From NCBI GenBank assembly GCA_963971535.1, contig OZ020592.1, positions 123,679,274-123,743,273 of the forward strand: 64,000 nt of DNA, written 5' to 3'. The notes under the pieces are model-generated. The model ran no database searches and had not been told where the DNA came from. It saw only the letters and a program-made list of their open reading frames with translations. A program made the translations under genes and the position numbers. Within the stretch, counting starts at the first letter, position 1. Each line of letters opens with the position of its first letter. Positions 1-10,931 of this stretch are shown piece after piece. The DNA comes from Notolepis coatsorum (lineage: Eukaryota; Chordata; Actinopteri; Aulopiformes; Paralepididae).

Positions 1-229
1 TAAGCAAACAGTTTTTATCTTTTAGATAACGCTAAGCTAACTGTTTGTATGTTTAGATAACGCTAAGCTAACTGTTTTTATCTTTAAGATAACGCTAAGC
101 TAACTGTTTTTATCTTTAAGATAACGCTAAGCTAACTGTTTGTATGTTTAGATAACGCTAAGCTAACTGTTTTTATCTTTAAGATAACGCTAAGCTAACT
201 GTTTTTATCTTTAAGATAACGCTAAGCTA
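1..229. repeat. 32-bp minisatellite, left part
   Basis: About seven head-to-tail copies of a unit near 32 bp with the core gataacgctaagctaactg. Units differ mainly in tttttatcttta versus tttgtatgttta. The array is cut at 229/230 by a SINE and resumes at 698-760 in a decayed form. The left edge runs off the window. Confidence 0.9.
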
Positions 230-697
230 GGCGGCTGGGTCGCGCAGTGGACATCGTCACCAACACAAGAGACACCGGGTTCGAATCCGGCTGTCGGCAT
301 TGCCTCCGGCTTAGGCCGGCCGTAATACTAACTCAATTGGCAGAGTTAGCGGGTGGGAAGTCGAAGGGTGGTAATCTGGAAGTTGTAAACAGCGACTCCT
401 ACAGGTCGGTTGGGGCGCCTGCACGGCAGAGACAGGAAAATGGCGGGGGCAGTGTGAGCCTCCTACACGTTACTCCTCACCAAATGAGAGTCCGCGCTGG
501 CAGGTGAAAAGATGCGACTGGCTGCCTGCACATGTATCGGAGGGGACACGTGATGCAAGGCTTCTATCCTCCCTACAACCGGCCAGTGGGGGGCATATGC
601 GAGCAACGTTCAAGACAGGGGAGGGGAGAATTGGCACAGCTAAATTGGGATGGGAGAACATTTTTAAAAGGAGGAGAAAAAGTAGATAAAAAAAAAT
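230..697 (+). mobile_element. tRNA-derived SINE, copy 1
   Basis: A short interspersed element inserted in the minisatellite. Its head holds a pol III B-box-like ggttcgaatcc near 279-289 and an A-box-like gcgcagtgg. A body of about 350 bp includes gtaaacagcgactcctac, and the element ends in an A-rich tail (685-697). A perfect 14-bp target-site duplication, ataacgctaagcta, flanks it at 216-229 and 698-711. The same body recurs at 1031-1482 (minus strand) and 12975-13470. I do not recognise a published family name. It does not code for protein, so open frames over it are fortuitous. Confidence 0.85.
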
Positions 698-711
698 ATA
701 ACGCTAAGCTA

Positions 712-1013
712 ACTGTTTGTATCGTTTACTTTAGATAATGCTAACCTAGCTTTCAACGCAACACAGTTTCCATGGTTACTTTCTCATGCTCCACAGCTGA
801 CAGTGTTGTCTTCCTGCAACAATTTGCGGGATTTCAGTTGAAGTAGAGCCTACTCAAGTAATCTATTACTCACGCCCATCCATGCATTTAATGTAATCCT
901 AATTATTTGTGCAAATGTAATATATCATCCAAAACAAGTCAAGCCATACTGTCTTTAATAATGAATGTAAGCAACACTCCTGTTCACAAACTTTAGATAG
1001 TTTGGTTTGACAA
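712..1013. other. No gene seen
   Basis: The decayed end of the 32-bp array (to about 760) is followed by AT-rich sequence without a recognisable gene, RNA or repeat structure. Confidence 0.6.
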
Positions 1014-1030
1014 CATCGATCAGCTATTCT

Positions 1031-1482
1031 TTTTTTTTATCCACTTTTTCTCCTCCTATTTTACTTGTATTTTACTCCCATCCCAATTTAGTCATTATGC
1101 CAATTCCCCCCTCCCCTTCCTGGTCGTTGTGCGCATGTGCCCCCCACTGGTCGGTCTAGGGAGCCCTGAAGTCTATCACATGCTTCCTCCGATACATAGG
1201 AGACAGCCAGCAGCCTCTTTTCACCTGGCAGCAAGGACTCTCATCACTCATCACACTACTTCCCCCAGTTTCCTTCCTTGCTGTGCAGGCGCCCTGACTG
1301 ACCTGTAGGAGTCGCTGTTTACAACGACCAGATTACCACCCACCGGCTTCCCTCCCGCTGACACTGCCAATTGTGTCAGTATGACGACCGGCCAAGCCGG
1401 AGGCACCGTTGACAGCTGGATTCGATACCAGTGTCTCTGCGGTGGTAGACAGACGCTTAGTCCACTGCGCTACCCGGCTGCC
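1031..1482 (-). mobile_element. tRNA-derived SINE, copy 2
   Basis: Same family as copy 1 but reversed. The T-rich tail complement is at 1031-1038, the shared body motif appears reversed at about 1305-1328, and the tRNA-like head with a B-box-like sequence lies at its right end (about 1410-1482). Flanks form a 17-bp duplication with one mismatch, catcgatnagctattct, at 1014-1030 and 1483-1499. The head resembles that of copy 1 (gcgcagtgga). Confidence 0.83.
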
Positions 1483-1506
1483 CATCGATGAGCTATTCTA
1501 AAAACT

Positions 1507-1641
1507 CAAAATGGACTTCTATGGTATTAGACTCGATTAGATTAGATTCACTTTATTGTCACTACACAGTACAAGACAGTGCAACGAGATTGTGTACGTC
1601 CAACCAGGATGTGACAATCAACAGTCAGTTGCAATAATAAG
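1507..1641 (-). mobile_element. LINE 3' end, piece 1 (split by BEL element)
   Basis: On the minus strand this reads as the 3' end of a non-LTR retrotransposon: an A-rich stretch, then gtgacaataaagtgaatc and short TCTAA repeats. It stops at 1641 where the BEL/Pao element starts. The remainder resumes at 15020, so both pieces were one element before that insertion. Related tails occur at 34456-34560. Confidence 0.65.
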
Positions 1642-2430
1642 TGGAGAATTATCCGACGTTTTTCCCAATATATTTATCATTATTATCCTTCATTATTATC
1701 ATGAGTAACATTTATTGTATACATTTATTGCATGAGTTAATTATTATCTGGTGCCGCCTAGTGGATGCACTGTCTCTGCGCCGGCGCGTCGCGCTATTTA
1801 AGTGACACTCTCAGTCTAGACTGTAAGGTGAAAAGCCCTGTGGGCGAACTCTTGACTGGTCAACGGTACGTAGCATTATATGCGCCGTTAATATCCGCAT
1901 TTCTCTTTAATTCATATATCTAGTTATTAATTAATGCCGTTTGTTTTCCTTTCCTTTTGTATAGGTAAATAATCTATAGACTGACTAACGTCTGATTGTA
2001 TGCTGACTGACTAAAACGCTGACTGAATGTACATGCTGACTATAGACCAACTACATGCAGACCAACTAATGTCTGGCTACACTATCCAGAACCGGTTGCT
2101 AAATTGCAACCTAACTATCAATGAACTATCAACAGAGGCGACTTGGTTGAACATTACCGATACCATATCGACCTCTACTAACATTATCCACTAATGCTTG
2201 GATGTAAGCTACTACCAACTATCAGCTACAAGCTAACCCCTTGTTAATTGACCACCTGGTGATTATTGTAACAAAGGATGAATTGGATGCTGGACATCAA
2301 GGTCCAAATAAACGAACATTCTTATAAAGTCCGAATTGTTTCTATGGTTTAAGTAAAGTCATTTCGCCCACACCCTTCCAAGGGGGATATCTAGTTGACT
2401 CATTGACTGAGACTGCTAGATAATTGGACA
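1642..2430 (+). repeat. BEL-1 5' LTR
   Basis: 789 bp, starting tggagaattatccgacg and ending ctagataattggaca. A TATA-like gctatttaag near 1793 and a later splice-like ttgtataggtaaat are visible. Its partner at 14231-15019 has exactly the same length. Confidence 0.93.
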
Positions 2431-4570
2431 ATTATTTACCGCCCGCGCCCGCTACGAGACGGGACGGACGGAACGCAGAAGGAAGTGCCGCGTGGGATAC
2501 CCCTCAACGTCGAGGTGGAACCAGGACGGAGTGGATACACACGACGGGGCACATTGGAGAGGCCGCGGTCAGCTCAAGGGAAGTGAAACATTGATGTTGA
2601 CTGCTTATTGGGTTGGAATCGCCGTATTCCGCCCACATGCTGGTTGCTTGAAGTGGTGGGGTCGCCGAACTCCATCCAATGTTAATGCTTAACGCTAGCC
2701 ATTAGCCAACCAATGCTAATACTGCTAGCCACCAATGCTAACGCTGTTAGCCAAAGAATGCTAACACTGCTAGCTGCCAATGCTTAAACGCTAGCCATTA
2801 GCCAACCAATGCTAATACTGCTAGCCACCAATGCGAATACTGCTAGCCACCAATGCTAACGCTGTTAGCCAAAGACTGCTAACATTGCTAGCCACCAATG
2901 CTAACGCTGTTAGCCAAAGACTGCTAACATTGCTAGCCAAAGAATGCTAACACTGCTGGCCACCAATGCTAGCTAAAGAACATTTCATTGACACCCATGC
3001 CTTGGCTGTGTTGAACTAAGCAACTACATTGTTGCTCCAAACGCTGTGAACATTATCATTGACACGCCTATGCCTTGGCTGTGTTGAACTAAGCAACTAC
3101 ATTGTTGCTCCAAACGCTGTGAACATTATCATTGACACCCATGCCTTGGCTGTGTTGAACTAAGCAACTACATTGTTGCTCCAAACGCTGTGAACATTAT
3201 CATTGACACCCATGCCTTGGCTGTGTTGAACTAAGCAACTACATTGTTGCTCCAAACGCTGTGAACATTATCATTGACACGCCTATGCCTTGGCTGTGTT
3301 GAACTAAGCAACTACATTGTTGCTCCAAATGCTGTGAACATTATCATTGACACCCATGCCTTGGCTGTGTTGAACTAAGCAACTACATTGTTGCTCCAAA
3401 CGCTGTGAACATTATCATTGACACCCATGCCTTGGCTGTGTTGAACTAAGCAACTACATTGTTGCTCCAAACGCTGTGAACATTATCATTGACACCCATG
3501 CCTTGGCTGTGTTGAACTAAGCAACTACATTGTTGCTCCAAACGCTGTGAACATTATCATTGACACGCCTATGCCTTGGCTGTGTTGAACTAAGCAACTA
3601 CATTGTTGCTCCAAACGCTGTGAACATTATCATTGACACCCATGCCTTGGCTGTGTTGAACTAAGCAACTACATTGTTGCTCCAAACGCTGTGAACACTA
3701 TCATTGACACGCCTATGCCTTGGCTGTGTTGAACTAAGCAACTACATTGTTGCTCCAAATGCTGTGAACATTATCATTGACACCTATGCCTTGGTTGTGT
3801 TGAACCAAGCAACTACGTTGTTGCTCCAAACGCTGTGAACATTATCATTGACACCTATGCCTTGGTTGTGTTGAACTAAGCAACTACATTGTTGCTCCAA
3901 ACGCTGTGAACATTATCATTGACACCCATGCCTTGGCTGTGTTGAACCAAGCAACTACGTTGTTGCTCCAAACGCTGTGAACATTATCATTGACACGCCT
4001 ATGCCGTGGCTGTGTTGAACCAAGCAACTACGTTGTTGCTCCAAACGCTGTGAACATTATCATTGACACCCATGCCTTGGCGGTGTTGAACGGTGCAAAT
4101 ACATTGTTGCTCCAAACGCTGTGAACATTATCATTGACACGCCTATGCCTTGGATGTGTTGAACGGTGCAAATATACGTTGTTGCTCCAGACGCCGTAAA
4201 CTATATTATGAATGGATTAACCAAAGGCTGAAACGGTGCTCATTTACTCTATCCTACTTGTTCACTCTCATTGTGGCCATTTCCAGGTTTCAAGTGAGTG
4301 AACAAGCTGTAGCGGTGCTCACCAACTCTATCCTATTTGTTCACTCTTATTGTAGCCATTACCAGGTTCAAGTGAGTGAAGCGAAACTACGTTGACCCAC
4401 TATACGGTCCCGTCATTATCTCCTGCTTGGAGCAGTGTCATTGTAATCACTCTGCTACACGCCAACTGTACAAACTGTGCTTCTGACTGTTAACCCCATT
4501 GTTTACTACTGCCTGCGACCAGCGACTCAGCCGCAAAAGGAGCTCCAGTTGGGGCAACGGCTGACTGGGA
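2431..4570 (+). repeat. BEL-1 leader with tandem repeats
   Basis: Between the 5' LTR and gag lies about 2.1 kb of non-coding leader. From about 2690 to 2975 it holds short units built on gctagccaccaatgctaac. From about 2976 to 4190 it holds about 17 units of 71-73 bp with the core ccttggctgtgttgaac. Two related 80-bp units follow at about 4230-4385. No convincing protein is encoded here. Confidence 0.85.
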
Positions 4571-4574
4571 CAAG

Positions 4575-6300
4575 ATGGAAGGTGTAGATGTGGAAGAGCT
4601 AAAGAAGAGGCGTACTGCGGCGCAAACAGCTTTCACAAGGAGAGCCAACCAAGTAGCTGACAATGTTGACACTGCATCGCTAGCGGAGCTTGTCAATGAC
4701 AAGAAAGCTCTTCAGACAGAGTTTGCGAAGCTCGTTGACACGACGGGGGACTATGTTGGAGCATTGGAGGAGGCCGACGGAACTGCGCATGCTACCGTGA
4801 TGGCCGACGCCACAGCAAAGAAAGACGGAAGCAAGCAGAGGAAAATGACACTAGAGAAGAAGATCTTCTCGGAGGTATGGTCCCGCTTCGTTCAACCAAA
4901 ATTAGGCCCCCTTGAAGCGGAGTTTAAGGAGGCCTTGGAAGAGGCAAAGAGGCTCAGCACCCAATGGGTACCCCAAGACAAGAGAGCGTTGGAGGGGAAC
5001 AAATTGGAGAGAAGACTCAACGCCTTTGAACAAATGATGAGAGAGTGGAGATACCTTCTTCCAACTCCCAACATATCTGAATTAGAGAAGCGGTACAGGC
5101 ACTTGCACGAGGAAAGAGCAGCACTGATGGACAAGTGGTCGACCCTACTAGAGCCTGGGGGAAAGGGTGACACTGGATGTGCTTATGAGGGTGAAGAGGA
5201 TATAAGGACACACAACATTGAAAGGGGCGGTGAAGTAACCAGCCCACTTGATATTTCAAACGATGTTCTGCAACGTGCCGCGGAAGCTAAACCTTCCCCG
5301 TCCACCAACGGCAAAAGTGAAGTCCTTCACATCCACTCGTCATCTCCTCAGCTTGACAGTAGTCAAACAGAGGGCGCTTCCAAAGACTCTCCCTTACCTT
5401 TCGGGAGCCACGAGGGGGGCCCCGAAAGCAACCCATCTCCAGCTTGGAGCAAAGACCACAAGAAGTGGACCTCATGAGTATACCGACAGGAGTTCGCTCC
5501 CACGGGTAAGACAACCCGGCAGCGAACCCTATCTTTACCAGAGCGCTGACCTCGCTATCATGCCTCAGTTACGAGGTGACCACGCCACACCATCAGGCGA
5601 TGAGGGCGCAACGCGGGAAGGTCTCGCTCACCACAGAGCCCACCAGGGGGCCCGACCAAAGATAAAGCTTGCCGCCATCAATCTGCCCAGATTCTGTGGC
5701 GACAGAAGGACCTATTGGCACTGGCGGGATAATTGGGAGGACCTCCAGGCTTTGGCCGAACTATCAGGATTGCCTGTATGCAAATTATATCACCTTCTTG
5801 ACAGCGTAGAAGAGCCACTGAGAAAGAAACTCGGGCTGGATCGCTGCAGAACAGCGGACGGCGTTTTCAGGCTCCTGGACAACCGCTTTGGAGACAGGAG
5901 CACAACCGCAAGTCTGATCCTCAAAGGTCTGGAAGAAGTGCCTCCAGTACGGAGTAACCAGCCTAGGCCAATGATTGACCTGGTCCAGGCAGTGGAAACC
6001 GCACTGTACAACTTAAAAGACCTTGGGATGGAGGACGTGATCAAAAACCACCTAACTGTTGCCGCCATAGAGAGAAAACTGCCTATAGGCATGAGAGAGA
6101 AGTGGATCTCCTATGAGCGTGACCCCGCGAATGGCGTCACTCCCGCTAGTTACTTTGACAGACTCTTGTCATTTCTGAAAGGACAAGAAAGGATCCTCGA
6201 GAGGCTAGCACAGTTGGAGATCGGAGCCACCCACGCTGGCGAAAGAGCAACCCAGCGTGAAAGGCTGAGCGACAGGGGAGGTGATAGACGGTAATTTACA
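4575..6300 (+). mobile_element. BEL-1 gag region
   Basis: The N-terminal part is charged and probably coiled coil (VEELKKRRTAAQTAFTRRAN). It is followed by a DUF1759-like capsid region around 5665-6180 with LPRFCGDRRTYWHWRDNW. This arrangement is typical of BEL/Pao Gag. The region is part of a broken fossil element and is not expected to make a working protein. Confidence 0.8.
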
Positions 6301-6349
6301 AGAACGACAGCGAGCGAAGTAAGAAGGGAGCCCCAGAGGGACTCGTGCA

Positions 6350-7610
6350 CCATGTGTGGAGAGGAAGCACATGGGAAAAGACTGTACTTCTGCCCGGCCT
6401 TCAAGAAGGCTAAACTACTGGAAAAACGAGCCCAGGTGAAGAAAGCTGGAGCTTGCATCAAATGCCTCGCTTATCACAGGGCCAACGGCCTATGCGAGAA
6501 AAGGTTCCTCTGTAAAAAAGGGTGTGTAAAGGGGGGCGGCCCTGTCAACCATCATTTTCTCCTCTGCTCCAGGACACAGAGCAGGAACGAAACAACCAAT
6601 GAGCCCGGCGCTTGTAAAGGGCTCCGAGGCCTTACGGTTGAGCAGGAGAAGGTGGTCAGAGAGTTAAAATTGTCAACGCTCCAAATGGAAGCATTCAAGA
6701 AAGCCTTCACGAACAAAGCGACCTCCCAAGTGTACGCCAGCAAGAGCCTGTTGGACAAGAGTGGCATAAAAGAATACCCAGTCCTCATGATGCTCATGGA
6801 CGTCACGACAAGAGGAGGAGACTGTGTTGGAGCGTTGATGGACCTCGCCTCCGACACCAACTATATCACACACAGAGCCGCCAAGAGGCTCGGGCTGGCT
6901 GGCGAACCTATCACACTGGTCGTGTACGGTGTTGGGAAGATGGCAGTCAGAGTTGACACCAAGAGGTATGTGGTGGCAATAAAAGTATGGACCCCGAAGG
7001 GGACCTTGAGAGCCCACGAGATGCTCTGCTACGGCCTTGAGGACATCGCCAAAGTAGATAGAGTGGTGAGCTCCGAGAGGCTAGAAAAGTTTTTCCCATG
7101 TGTCAAGCCAGGAGAATTGACCCGGCCTGATACAATTGATCTGCTCATTAGCACCCGGGAAGGTCGCCTGGCCCCACAAAGAATGGAGAGAGCCGGTGAT
7201 CTGGTGCTATGGGACGGCCCACTGGGCAAAACTGTGAGCGGTGCGCATCCGGACCTCTTCGAAGAAGTAAAAATAACCACGCGTCATTCATTGACCCACT
7301 TCGCACGCTCCATGGGAACAACCATCACGAGAGAATGCAAAAACCTCACGGTAGACTTAACCAAGAGGAAAAGCATGAAAGAAGCAGTAACTGCCACGAG
7401 CAACAAGGAAGTCTTCGACTGGCTGAAATGGGACAGCATCGGAGCAGCCTGTGACCCCGTCTGTGGGGGATGTCGCTGTGGCAACTGTCCTCCTGGAGGA
7501 AAGGAGATGACACTGGCTGACGAGCGGGAGCTAGAGATCATCAAGGCTGGCTTGACCTTCAAGGAGAAAGACTGTGGAGTCGACCTTCCTCAGGACAGAG
7601 AAGCGCCTTG
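6350..7610 (+). mobile_element. BEL-1 zinc knuckle and protease region
   Basis: Cysteine/histidine-rich segments around 6352-6560 (MCGEEAHGKRLYFC and following Cys pairs) look like the zinc knuckles of BEL Gag. A protease-like segment at about 6770-7010 carries GALMDLASDTNYIT in the position of the A17/DUF1758 aspartic protease. It leads directly toward the reverse transcriptase. Confidence 0.75.
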
Positions 7611-7619
7611 AGAAGGATC

Positions 7620-8388
7620 TTTCATGGAAAGTCGCCTATACTAGGCAAATCCACGAAATGGTGGAGAGAGGAGCTGCCGTGAAACTAACTAGGTCTATGA
7701 TGGACCAATGGAAAGGAGCAGTATGGTACGTGAGTCACTTGACCGCACCGAACCCACACTCCGTCACCACTCCAGTACGAATTGTCTGGGACAGTAGCCA
7801 AGAATACAAAGGTGTAAGCATGAACAATATCCTACTGAAAGGTCCTGATGTGCTGAACCAAATCCGTGCAGTACTCCTCAGATTCCGAGAGGGAGAACAT
7901 GCAGCCATCGGCAACATCAAAAAGATGTATAACTCAGTGTGGCTTGAGGAGGAGGAAGTTCATGTACACCGTTTTCTATGGAGAGACTCACCGCAAGACG
8001 AGATAGAAGATTACGCCGTCGTCAGGGTGAACATGGGAGACAAGCCGGCCGGATGTATTGCCCAAGTCGCTATGCGAGAGACCGCATACCTCCCTCGGTT
8101 CTCCCATCTAACAGAGGAAAGATCTGTCATCGTGGACAACAGCTACGTGGACGATCTCCTCGTATCACACAATGACTCTCACAGACTGGAAGAGATCCTT
8201 AAGGGGGTCGAAGTCATCTTGAAGGCAGGCGGCTTCCACCTCAAACCCTGGGTCCGATCTGGTCACAGTGGGAGGCATGACACCCCGGAGACCAAGCCAG
8301 AGACACTAGTTCTACCGAACCAACTTAAGGATGAAGATAACAAGGCTTTGGGAGTAGGCTACCTTGTTCAGGAAGATAAGCTTTTCGT
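7620..8388 (+). mobile_element. BEL-1 reverse transcriptase, first part
   Basis: Protein-like sequence with VRIVWDSSQEYKGVSMN and the YVDDLLVS catalytic box near 8137-8160, as in BEL/Pao polymerases. The domain is interrupted at 8389 by the hAT-like transposon; BEL sequence resumes at 10932. Confidence 0.85.
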
Positions 8389-10931
8389 CAGAGCCGCCTG
8401 AGGGGGTGTGCGAGCAGTGCGGTTGCACAGGGCCTCGTGGGAAGGGGGGCCTCGCACAAAAAAATAAAAATAAAAATAAAAATAAGATTTTTTTTTTTTT
8501 TTTTTTTTGCGAGTCCCCCCTTCCCGCGAGGCCCTTTTTCATCACAGACCTAAAATCTAGTTTTGCTTATATGCTTATATATTTCACATTAGACACGTTT
8601 GTAGAATGTTCCTGGCTCTGCGGCTCTGCACTATTCTCTATTGGAGCTCTGGGGCTCTGCAGATTGGTTTCAAGAAGGGAGGGGTTACATCATGTGTATG
8701 CCGGCGTGCGTCAGCTGCGTTTGACTATTTTGTGGGTGCAGCTTTGGAGGTTATGCTTAGTTATGCCAGCCAAAACGAAGAGGACGGTCATTCGGCAGAT
8801 GGACTGAAGATGAAAGTTGTTGCATGTTAGACAGTTCAGTCAGGCTAGCCATCCCGGCTAAAGGCAGGGACAGCTAGTTAGCTTTAGCTACGTTATAATA
8901 TTGAGTGCTAACGTGTGGTTCAGTCGGGATAGCCATGATGATGTCGGCTAGTAGCTAGCTTAGCTAAAGGCTAAGAGAGAGCGCGTGCAGCATTGTTATG
9001 CCAAGATGAAGAGGACGGTCATTCGGCAGATGAACTTCGTCAACTCCACGCGGTTGTCTCCATCCTCTTGGACGTTTGGTGAGTTTTTAATGCACTCTAT
9101 TCTATTCCCGCCGTGGATATATCTCTCTCTCTCTCTCGGGAGCCAAACGGGCCGGCTAGCTGTTGTAGTAGCTAACGGTGGGTGGCCTGGTGTCAGCACC
9201 TGGTGCGAGGGAGGTGAGCTTGGTGTTTCATTATGAGAATATATCCATGCTCAAGTCGGCTATAGTCCGCGAGGGACTTGTTGCCGGCACCGCTATGGTA
9301 AACACCACTCTGTAGTGGGACGTGTATTGCCTTCTTTTTCCCTTCCCTCTTCAGATGAGAAGAGGAAAACACAGCGGCTGTCTGAAGTGCTTTTCTCACG
9401 TTGTACAGTTTTTCAGTGGTAGCCGCATAGCTTGCTTCTGCGTTAGCTAGTGGTTAGCGATAGCCGGGTTGAGCTAACTGTTAGCCAGTTAGCTGTTTAG
9501 CTACGACGTTAGCTGCTCGTTTTCGCTCGGCTGGGAACGTTAGCTTGATGCAATCAGTTAGCCTAGAGTTAGCTGTTAGCTTGTGCTACGACCATTGACA
9601 TTAGCCGTGAGAATAGCAGGCCCTGGCACTCTGACTACGACATCATCGTTTTTTTTTTTTTTTTTTTTTTAAACTTTATTTTTTAGCGTTTATCGCTTTC
9701 CTGGTCAAGCATGACCGACAGTTGCAGGGTGAAACGGGAGAGAGAGCAGGGGGAGACATTCGGCAAATGACGGCGGGTCCGGGAATCGAACTCGGAGTCA
9801 ACCAGATCCGTGACGCAGCACGGAGTCCCGCGCGAGCGTGGTAACATGGTGTGCTACTGGAGCACCCACGACATCATCTTTGACAGAAGATGTAGTCGGG
9901 CCTGCACCATGACAAGGCTCCGGCCATAGCTTCTTTTTGTCCCGCCAGCGAGAGGCCTTTCGTCAACGTGGAGACCTGTGTTGCGGCCTTTCGCCCTGCG
10001 TTCCTTGGTGCAGGTAAGATGTCCATTGGACATTACCCCACTCTTCCTTCCTTCCCCTCCCGAATGTTTTGTTAATAACGATGTTTTTTTTCCAGGCAAA
10101 ACATATGTCACTTCACAACATTTGGAGATACGACATGTGCTGTGTGTGAATTGTCTTGGTCATTTGTGTAGCTTGGGTAGCGTTGGCCAAAGCTGTGTGT
10201 GGCCTGGTGTCAGTACCTGGCTACTCTATTTGCAGTTAGCCTATTTAGCTGATGTCGGCCATTGGCTCCTTGCTACTTTGTTTTCTCTGGTATATACCCT
10301 CTTCTCTTTGGATTTAAGTGTTGATCTTTGTCCTTTTGGATCTATGTATATTCATGTTGCCTTTGTGAAGTTATCTTTTCCTTCTGTTTTGTTCTTCCAT
10401 TAAAAGTTGAATATCCTTTAGGGGCTCATCTTTGCTTATCTCTCTCATACATGCTCTCTCTCTAACACACACACACACAGACATGCTCTCTCTCTCTAAC
10501 ACACAAACACACATGCTCTCTCTCTCTCTCTCTTTCTAACACACAGACATGCTCTATATCTCTCTCTTCTAACACACAAAATGACATGCTCTTTCTCTAT
10601 ATATTTCTCTCTCTTTCTAACACACACACAAACAGACATGCTCTCTCTCTCTGGCCTTGCTCTGGTGGAGGGTCAGGGGCATTGCCGGGTCTGTGCAGCG
10701 ATAACACTGTATATTGACTGTAGAACGGGAGCTCTCTCTCTCGCTCTCTCTCTTGCTATATGTTGACTGCATCATGCCCAGCCTCGGGCAGCGCTATTAT
10801 TTAAGAATATGTTGACTGTATAAATTTTTTTTTTTTTTTTTTAATTTTTTTTTACCTTTTAGGGGGGGGGGGGGGGGCGGGCTCGCGTTTAAATCTCGCA
10901 CAGGGCCTTGCATTTCTCCCAGGCGGCCCTG
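8389..10931 (+). mobile_element. hAT-like DNA transposon, 2.5 kb, non-autonomous
   Basis: Inserted in the BEL-1 polymerase. Terminal inverted repeats are cagagccgcctgag at the left and, reversed, cagggccgcctgggag at the right. The 8-bp target duplication (cttttcgt 8381-8388, ctcttcgt 10932-10939) has one mismatch and is the hAT hallmark. No transposase is visible. The interior has poly-T/poly-G tracts, AG-rich microsatellites (about 10440-10750), two 40-bp repeats containing aagaggacggtcattcggcagatg (about 8779 and 9007) and splice-like signals. Its ends match the 130-bp element at 24344-24473, making that a short relative. Strand is arbitrary. Confidence 0.85.
9648..9867 (-). mobile_element. 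tRNA-derived SINE inside the hAT element
   Basis: A 220-bp minus-strand SINE. Its A-tail complement (poly-T) is at 9649-9670 and its tRNA-like head with B-box gttcgattcc (reverse complement near 9784-9797) lies to the right. An 11-bp perfect duplication, acgacatcatc, flanks it (9637-9647, 9868-9878). It is a different family from the 450-bp SINEs. Confidence 0.8.

Noticed and set aside
230-300. tRNA gene
   Set aside because: The tRNA-like head belongs to a dispersed SINE with A-tail and target duplication. The same applies at 1410-1482, 9784-9867 and 12975-13060.
8364-8807. 147-codon frame at the left end of the hAT element
   Set aside because: Crosses the BEL/hAT border and a poly-K/poly-F low-complexity stretch; no transposase motifs.
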